Assembly: GCF_007970665.1 (NCBI RefSeq)
Contig: NZ_CP042430.1
Location: forward strand, 2,666,001 to 2,730,000
Direction: 5' to 3'
DNA length: 64,000 nucleotides
Origin: Baekduia soli
GTDB lineage: Bacteria > Actinomycetota > Thermoleophilia > Solirubrobacterales > Solirubrobacteraceae
This document shows, piece after piece, positions 57,184 to 64,000 of the stretch. A program made the position numbers and the translations under genes. The notes beneath the pieces were generated by a model. The model ran no database searches. It worked only from the letters and a program-made list of their open reading frames with translations, and was not told the DNA's origin. Position 1 is the stretch's first letter. Every line of letters starts with the position of its first letter.

Positions 57184-57903
57184 ATGCCCGGCCACGCGGC
57201 GCTCGACCTGCGCGGACTGCGCGCGATCCCGCCCGCCACGTGGGGCCGCCGCGACCTGCGCCGCCTGGTCGCCGCCGAGATGGGGCTGGAGGCGCTGCCC
57301 GACGGCGTCGGCGCCCTCACGGCGCTCCAGACGCTCGATGTGGCCCACAACCGGCTCACGGACCTGCCCGCGGCGGTCGGCACGCTGGCCGGCCTGGAGA
57401 TCCTCTATGTGGGCGACAACCGCCTCGCAGCCCTGCCCGATGCCGTGCGCGGGCTGCGCCGGCTGGCCTACCTCGGCGCCGACGCCAACGCGATCACGTG
57501 GCTGCCCGGGTGGATCGGGGAGCTCTGTGCCCTCGTCGAGCTGCGCCTGCAGGGCAACGCGCTGCGCGCGCTGCCCGGCGCGCTCGGCGGCCTGGCCGGC
57601 CTGCGCGAGCTGCACCTGCGCGACAACGCACTGGAGGAACTGCCCGCCGCGCTCGGCAGACTGGGCGAGCTGCGCCACCTCGACCTGCGCGCCAACCGGC
57701 TGCGGGCGCTGCCCACCGAGCTGGGCGACCTGCGCCGGCTGCGCGTCCTCGACCTGCGAGCCAACCCGCTCGAGGGCCTGCCCGAGGCCCTCGCCGGCCT
57801 GCCCGCGCTCGAGAAGCTCGACCTGCGCTGGACGCCGATGTACCCCGAGTTGCCCGCGGTCGCGCGCGCGCTGCGCGACCGCGGCTGCGTCGTGCTGGCC
57901 TGA
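57184..57903 (+). CDS. leucine-rich repeat protein
   Basis: A 239-aa protein built almost entirely of about eight 23-residue leucine-rich repeats of the LP..LG.L..L..LDL..N.L type (for example LPAALGRLGELRHLDLRANRLRA and neighbours, about residues 30-215), similar to Shoc2/plant intracellular Ras-group LRRs. There is no signal peptide or enzyme domain, so it is probably a cytoplasmic protein-protein interaction scaffold. It has its own leaderless promoter. The partner is unknown. Confidence 0.88.
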   Translation: MPGHAALDLRGLRAIPPATWGRRDLRRLVAAEMGLEALPDGVGALTALQTLDVAHNRLTDLPAAVGTLAGLEILYVGDNRLAALPDAVRGLRRLAYLGADANAITWLPGWIGELCALVELRLQGNALRALPGALGGLAGLRELHLRDNALEELPAALGRLGELRHLDLRANRLRALPTELGDLRRLRVLDLRANPLEGLPEALAGLPALEKLDLRWTPMYPELPAVARALRDRGCVVLA

Positions 57904-57944
57904 GCGCGCTCAGGCGGCAGCCGTGCCGGGTACAGGCAGCTGCG

Positions 57945-58457
57945 ATGACGATCTCCACCCTGCCGGTCGTGCTCCACGTCAACGGTGACGAACGGCGCCT
58001 CGATCTCGACACCCGGACCACGCTGCTGGACGCCCTGCGCGAGGACCTCGGCCTCACCGGGGCCAAGAAGGGCTGCGACCACGGCCAGTGCGGCGCGTGC
58101 ACGGTGCTCGTCGACGGCCGGCGCGTGAACGCGTGCCTGGCGCTCGCGGTCGCCCACGACGGCGCGGAGGTCACCACGATCGAGGGGCTGGCCGACGGGG
58201 AGGACCTGCACCCGATGCAGGAGGCGTTCCTCGAGCACGATGCCTACCAGTGCGGCTACTGCACGCCGGGCCAGATCTGCAGCGCGGTCGGCATGCTCGA
58301 CGAGCTGCGCCGGGGCTGGCCCAGCGCCGCGACGCCCGACGTCGCCGCCGCGCCGGCGCTCGACGGCGACGAGGTGCGCGAGCGCATGAGCGGCAACCTG
58401 TGCCGCTGCGGCGCCTACATGAACATCGTGCCGGCGATCATGGAGGCCGGCGCATGA
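57945..58457 (+). CDS. paoA: [2Fe-2S] subunit of a PaoABC-like molybdenum aldehyde oxidoreductase
   Basis: A 170-aa electron-transfer subunit of the xanthine oxidase family. The plant-type cluster motif is KKGCDHGQCGACTVLVDGRRVNAC and the second cluster uses CGYCTPGQIC and SGNLCRCGAYMNI. It overlaps the FAD subunit gene by 4 bp. The N-terminus lacks an obvious Tat signal, unlike E. coli PaoA, so the complex is probably cytoplasmic. ATG 57945. Confidence 0.9.
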   Translation: MTISTLPVVLHVNGDERRLDLDTRTTLLDALREDLGLTGAKKGCDHGQCGACTVLVDGRRVNACLALAVAHDGAEVTTIEGLADGEDLHPMQEAFLEHDAYQCGYCTPGQICSAVGMLDELRRGWPSAATPDVAAAPALDGDEVRERMSGNLCRCGAYMNIVPAIMEAGA

Positions 58458-59436
58458 GGCCCTTCGCCTACGTCCGGGCCCAGGACGCCGACGACGCCAT
58501 CACCGCGGTCCTGCACCGCGACGACGCGGTGTTCCTCGGGGGCGGCACGAACCTCGTCGACCTCATGAAGCTCGGCGTCGCCACGCCCGCGACGCTGGTC
58601 GACGTCACGCGCCTGCCTCTGGGCGGCGTGGAGCCCACCGCCGGCGGCGGCCTGCACATCGGCGCCGGCGTGCGCAACGCCGACCTGGCCGCCGACCCCG
58701 CGGTGCGCGAGCGCTACCCCGTCCTGTCGCAGGCGCTGCTGGCCGGGGCCTCCGGGCAGCTGCGCAACCAGGCGACCGTCGGCGGCAACCTGCTGCAGCG
58801 CACCCGCTGCGCCTACTTCACCGACGTCACCAAGCCCTGCAACAAGCGCGCGCCCGGCAGCGGCTGCCCGGCGCGGGCGGGCGCCAACCGCGAGCTGGCG
58901 ATCCTCGGCCACTCCGAGCACTGCGTCGCGACGCACCCGTCCGACATGGCCGTCGCCCTGGCCGCCCTGGACGCCGAGGTGCACGTCCGGGGCCGCGACG
59001 GCGAGCGCCGCATCCCGCTCTCCGAGCTGCACCGGCTGCCCGCCGACGACCCCGCCCGCGACACGATCCTGGGTCGCGGCGACCTCATCACGGCCATCGA
59101 GCTGCCCGCGCGCGCCTGGGCCCGGCGCTCCCGGTACCGCAAGGTGCGCGACCGCGCCTCCTACGCGTTCGCGCTGGTCTCCGTCGCCGTGGCCGTCGAC
59201 GTGCGCGACGGCCAGGTCGCCGACGTGCGCATCGCGCTGGGCCAGGTCGCCCACCGGCCCTGGCGCGCGCGGGCCGCCGAGGACGCCCTGCGCGGCGGCC
59301 CGGCCACGCGGGAGGCGTTCCTGGACGCGGCCGAGGCCGAGCTGGCCCAGGCCCGGCCCCTGGCCGACAACGCGTTCAAGGTGCCGCTGGCCCGCAACCT
59401 CATCGTCGCCACCCTCGCCGAGCTCACGGACGCCGC

Positions 59437-59440
<4 letters not shown>
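58454..59440 (+). CDS. paoB: FAD subunit of the aldehyde oxidoreductase, with an extra Fe-S cluster motif
   Basis: A 328-aa FAD-binding subunit. VFLGGGTNLVDLMKLGV and LRNQATVGGNLLQRTRCAYF bind FAD. The block RTRCAYFTD...KPCNKRAPGSGC and EHCVATHPSDMAVALAAL includes the Cys residues that in PaoB and 4-hydroxybenzoyl-CoA reductase hold an additional [4Fe-4S] cluster, which distinguishes it from ordinary CO/xanthine dehydrogenase subunits. It overlaps both neighbours by 4 bp. Confidence 0.9.
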
Positions 59441-61542
<2,102 letters not shown>

Positions 61543-61871
61543 GACCCGGTCGGGACCGAGGTCCAGGCCCACCGGCCGATCAACCCCAGCATCGGGTGGT
61601 GTCTCGGCACGGACAACCCCGTCACGGTGCGTCGCGATGCGCGACTCCCGCGCCTCTCCGGTGCGTCGACGGCCGCCCCGATGGTCCCGACCCGGCCGCA
61701 CGCCGGCCGCCTCGCACAGCGCGCCGCGGTCGCGGTCGTGCGGCCGCCGTGCTCGTCGTGGCGGGCCACCGCCGCTCGGGTCCCGCGCTGCAGCGCCCGA
61801 GGCCTCGGGCACGACGCCCGGCGCCGCCCAGGGCTGACCGGGGCGGGACCGCACCGCGGCCGGGGCGCCGC
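61543..61871. other. intergenic region without a recognised gene
   Basis: This ~330-bp stretch after the molybdoenzyme operon holds no protein-coding signal that I recognise in any frame and no clear hairpin. A promoter for the next gene lies at its end. Confidence 0.5.
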
Positions 61872-61877
61872 TAGCGT
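61872..61877 (+). promoter_or_regulatory. TAGCGT -10 box
   Basis: TAGCGT precedes a leader of about 27 nt that carries GGAG 7 nt before TTG 61911; unlike many promoters here this one is not leaderless. Confidence 0.4.
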
Positions 61878-61910
61878 GGCGTGCGCTGCCGCGACGATCG
61901 GAGATACCCC

Positions 61911-62312
61911 TTGGCCAGCCCCGTCCTGCGCGACACCATCAAGAAGCTGAAGGACCGCCGCGCGGCGCTGCAGAAGCAGATCCGCGGCCCCCTGCGCGAG
62001 CTGGCCCAGATCGAGGAGGACCTCGCCGCCCTGGGCGCCGGCCTGGCACCGGCCCGCCCGCGCCGCGCGCCCGCCTCCCCGGCCCGGCGGGCGCCGCGCG
62101 GGGCCACGCTGATGGCCGTCCTGCGCGCGATCCGCAACGGCGCCACGACGCCGGAGGAGATCGCCGCCCGGGCCGGCCTGCCGGCGGCCACCGTGCGCCG
62201 CACCCTGTCCGGCGCCGCGGCCCGCGACCGCCTGGTCACCGAGGGGCCCAACGGGCTGACGCTCACGAAGGCCGGGCGCGAGCGGATGGCGCGTCTCGAG
62301 GCCCGGCCCTAG
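61911..62312 (+). CDS. small coiled-coil / winged-helix protein
   Basis: A 133-aa protein. The first ~45 residues form a coiled coil (RDTIKKLKDRRAALQKQIRGPLRELAQIEEDLAAL). After a Pro/Arg-rich linker the last ~60 form a winged helix (TLMAVLRAIRNGATTPEEIAARAGLPAATVRRTLSGAAARDRLVTEGPNGLTLTKAGRERM). This combination suggests a small DNA-binding regulator. The start is TTG 61911, 7 nt after GGAG; no ATG or GTG is better placed. It is convergent with the mutase gene, overlapping by 4 bp. Confidence 0.75.
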   Translation: MASPVLRDTIKKLKDRRAALQKQIRGPLRELAQIEEDLAALGAGLAPARPRRAPASPARRAPRGATLMAVLRAIRNGATTPEEIAARAGLPAATVRRTLSGAAARDRLVTEGPNGLTLTKAGRERMARLEARP

Positions 62313-63946
62313 CCGCCACGCCGCGCCAGGTCGGCGGCCAGCGCCTCCTGCAGCGCCTCCAGCAGCGTGCCCGCCTGCGCCCGCTGCGCGGCGAGGTCCG
62401 GGCCGGGCGGCCGCACGACCTCGAGGTAGGCCTTCAGCTTGGGCTCGGTCCCGCTCGGGCGCACGACGATCCTGGCGCCCGCGAGCGTGAGCACGAGCAC
62501 GTCGGCGCGGGGCAGCGGCCCGCCGTCGCGGTCGAGGTCCTCGACGCGCTCCACGGCCGCGGGCCCGACCGCCGCGGGCGGCCCGGCGCGCAGGGCGGCC
62601 ATGATGCGGGAGATCTGCTCGGGGCGCTGCACCCGGACGACGTGCTGGGCGGTGGCGTGCACGCCGTGGCGGCGCTCGAGGTCGTCGAGGCGGTCCAGCA
62701 GCGTGCGGCCCGCCGCGCGCTGCGCGGCGGCCAGCTCGGCGACGAGCAGCGCGGCCGAGATCCCGTCCTTGTCGCGCACCACGTCGGGCCCGACGGCGTA
62801 GCCCAGCGCCTCCTCGTAGGCGAAGACGAGGCCTCCGGCCGCGCGCATGAGCCACTTGAAGCCGGTCAGCGTGCGGTGGACGGGGACGCCGTGGGCCTCC
62901 GCGATGCGCTCGAGCATCGCCGAGCTCACGATCGTCGTGGCCACCGGGCCCGGGCGATGGGCGAGGACGTGGTCGGCCAGGAGCCGGCCGACCTCGTCGC
63001 CGGTCAGGACGCGGTCGCCGACCGCGACCGCCAGCCGGTCGGCGTCGGGGTCGTTCGCGAGCACGACATCGGCCCCGATCCGGGCGCCGAGGGCGAGCAC
63101 GCGGTCCATGGCGCCGGCCTCCTCCGGATTGGGGAACGCGACCGTCGGGAAGTCGGGGTCCGGGCGGGCCTGGGAGGGCTCGGCGACCGGGGGCGCGAAG
63201 CCCGCGCGCGCGAACGCGGCACGGAGCGTCTCGTCGCCGACGCCGTGCAGGGACGTCACGGCGACGAGGACGTCGCGGGCGTCGCCGGTCGTCAGGCCGC
63301 AGATCGCGGTCACGTAGGCCGTCACGAGGTCCTCGCCGGCAGTCTCGAAGCCCGGGTCCAGCGGGATCCGGGCGACGGGGCCCACGGCGGCGATCCGCGC
63401 CTCGATCTCGGCGTCGGTCGGGGAGACGATCTGCGCCCCCTCGTCGCCGGGGCCGCCGAGGTAGATCTTGTAGCCGTTGTCGGTGGGCGGGTTGTGGCTC
63501 GCGGTGACCATGACGCCGGCGTCGGCGGCCAGTGCACGCACCGCGAAGGCCAGGACGGGCGTGGGCAGTGCGCGGGGAAGCAGGACGGCGTGCAGCCCGG
63601 CGCCGGCCATGACCGCGGCGCTCTCGCGGGCGAAGACGTCGCTGCGGTGCCGGGCGTCGTGGCCGATGACCACGCGGCGACCCGGCCCGAGGTGGGCGGC
63701 CAGGGCGGCCGCCGCGCGGCGCACGACGGCGCGGTTCATGCCGCTGGGCCCGGCTTGCAGGGGACCGCGCAGCCCGGCCGTGCCGAAGGCCAGCGGGGCG
63801 GCGAAGCGGTCGGCCAGCGCCGGGCCGTCGCCGACGTCCAGCAGGGCCTGCAGCTCCGCGCGGTCACCGGGATCGGGGTCCCCGGCGATCCACGCGCGCA
63901 CGCGCGCGGCGAGGTCGGCGTCGACGGTCGTGGCGGGCGACGGCAT
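62309..63946 (-). CDS. phosphohexomutase (phosphoglucomutase/phosphomannomutase)
   Basis: A 545-aa alpha-D-phosphohexomutase. The four domain signatures are in order: FGTAGLRGPLQAGPSGMN, VMVTASHNPPTDNGYKIYLGG with the phosphoserine, VLANDPDADRLAVAVGD for Mg, TLTGFKWLM plus FAYEEALGYAVGPDVVRDKDGISAALL for sugar binding, and IVVRPSGTEPKLKAYLE for phosphate binding. The length and the EEALGY motif match PGM2/actinobacterial-type enzymes that interconvert hexose or pentose 1- and 6/5-phosphates. ATG 63946. Confidence 0.93.
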   Translation of the reverse strand: MPSPATTVDADLAARVRAWIAGDPDPGDRAELQALLDVGDGPALADRFAAPLAFGTAGLRGPLQAGPSGMNRAVVRRAAAALAAHLGPGRRVVIGHDARHRSDVFARESAAVMAGAGLHAVLLPRALPTPVLAFAVRALAADAGVMVTASHNPPTDNGYKIYLGGPGDEGAQIVSPTDAEIEARIAAVGPVARIPLDPGFETAGEDLVTAYVTAICGLTTGDARDVLVAVTSLHGVGDETLRAAFARAGFAPPVAEPSQARPDPDFPTVAFPNPEEAGAMDRVLALGARIGADVVLANDPDADRLAVAVGDRVLTGDEVGRLLADHVLAHRPGPVATTIVSSAMLERIAEAHGVPVHRTLTGFKWLMRAAGGLVFAYEEALGYAVGPDVVRDKDGISAALLVAELAAAQRAAGRTLLDRLDDLERRHGVHATAQHVVRVQRPEQISRIMAALRAGPPAAVGPAAVERVEDLDRDGGPLPRADVLVLTLAGARIVVRPSGTEPKLKAYLEVVRPPGPDLAAQRAQAGTLLEALQEALAADLARRGG

Positions 63947-64000
63947 GGAGGCAGGATGCCGACCGGGCCGCCCGCCTGCCGCCCGGCCTCGAGCGAGCCT

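Overview
The window is GC-rich throughout (about 74% by eye), with strong third-position G/C bias, dense gene packing, ATGA/GTGA stop-start overlaps and many GTG or TTG starts. Gene content points to an actinobacterium, and most likely the Thermoleophilia/Solirubrobacterales side (Solirubrobacter, Conexibacter, Patulibacter or relatives): MGT-type glycosyltransferases, an ECF sigma factor with a membrane partner, arylsulfotransferase-like and secreted beta-rich proteins, MmpL, acyl-CoA catabolism and many SDRs. This placement is inference from gene style, not from a marker gene. No rRNA, tRNA, CRISPR array, integrase or insertion sequence was seen.

Layout. 1-7.1 kb: a plus-strand operon with a truncated glycosyltransferase, two complete ones, a 732-aa secreted protein, another secreted protein and a SAM methyltransferase. 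7.1-11.5 kb: a secreted double alpha/beta-hydrolase, then on the minus strand a sulfotransferase and an alkaline-phosphatase-superfamily protein. 11.5-16.9 kb: two tandem LuxR-type regulators, small secreted proteins, a succinate-semialdehyde-type aldehyde dehydrogenase, a PAP2 phosphatase and an OsmC protein. 17-22.9 kb: MmpL transporter, DUF4396 membrane protein, LPG-synthase-type membrane protein, ECF sigma factor and membrane partner. 22.9-31.4 kb: a YhdH-type reductase, SDRs, a disrupted BrkB protein, an amidohydrolase / PEP-mutase-type lyase / cyclase operon and two metallophosphoesterases.

31.6-44.2 kb is the metabolic centrepiece. A GntR/FadR-type regulator leads an almost gap-free operon: hydantoinase/oxoprolinase (or acetone-carboxylase-type) A and B subunits, acyl-CoA dehydrogenase, enoyl-CoA hydratase, family III CoA-transferase, a thiolase-like protein without an obvious nucleophilic Cys paired with a DUF35 Zn/OB protein, an SDR, an acyl-CoA ligase and a second SDR. 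This reads as one pathway that activates and beta-oxidises an unknown cyclic or ketonic acid. 44.2-45.6 kb holds an emfourin inhibitor next to its likely target, a protealysin-type M4 peptidase. 45.6-49.2 kb (minus) holds a methyltransferase, a DUF427 protein, a frameshifted sulfatase and a TetR regulator. 49.2-54.2 kb holds an arylsulfotransferase-like protein, two HCCA-isomerase/DsbA-fold proteins, a GAP/LysE-type exporter and a secreted glycosidase-like protein. 54.5-57.9 kb is a patch of small genes and gene remnants (RidA, NmrA remnant, cupin, MarR, LRR protein). 57.9-61.5 kb encodes a PaoABC-like molybdenum aldehyde oxidoreductase, and the window closes with a small winged-helix protein and a phosphohexomutase.

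Two cross-cutting observations. First, at least ten genes carry a TANNNT -10 hexamer exactly 6-8 nt before the start codon, the arrangement expected of leaderless mRNAs; this also helps fix their starts. Second, several otherwise intact genes are broken by a single missing C or G in or beside a short C/G run, and brkB by a perfect 61-bp tandem duplication. The repeated error type suggests that at least some of these are sequencing or assembly artefacts and not genuine pseudogenes. Separate from these are true-looking gene remnants (GNAT, ArsR, SDR, chemoreceptor, NmrA) lying in the gaps.
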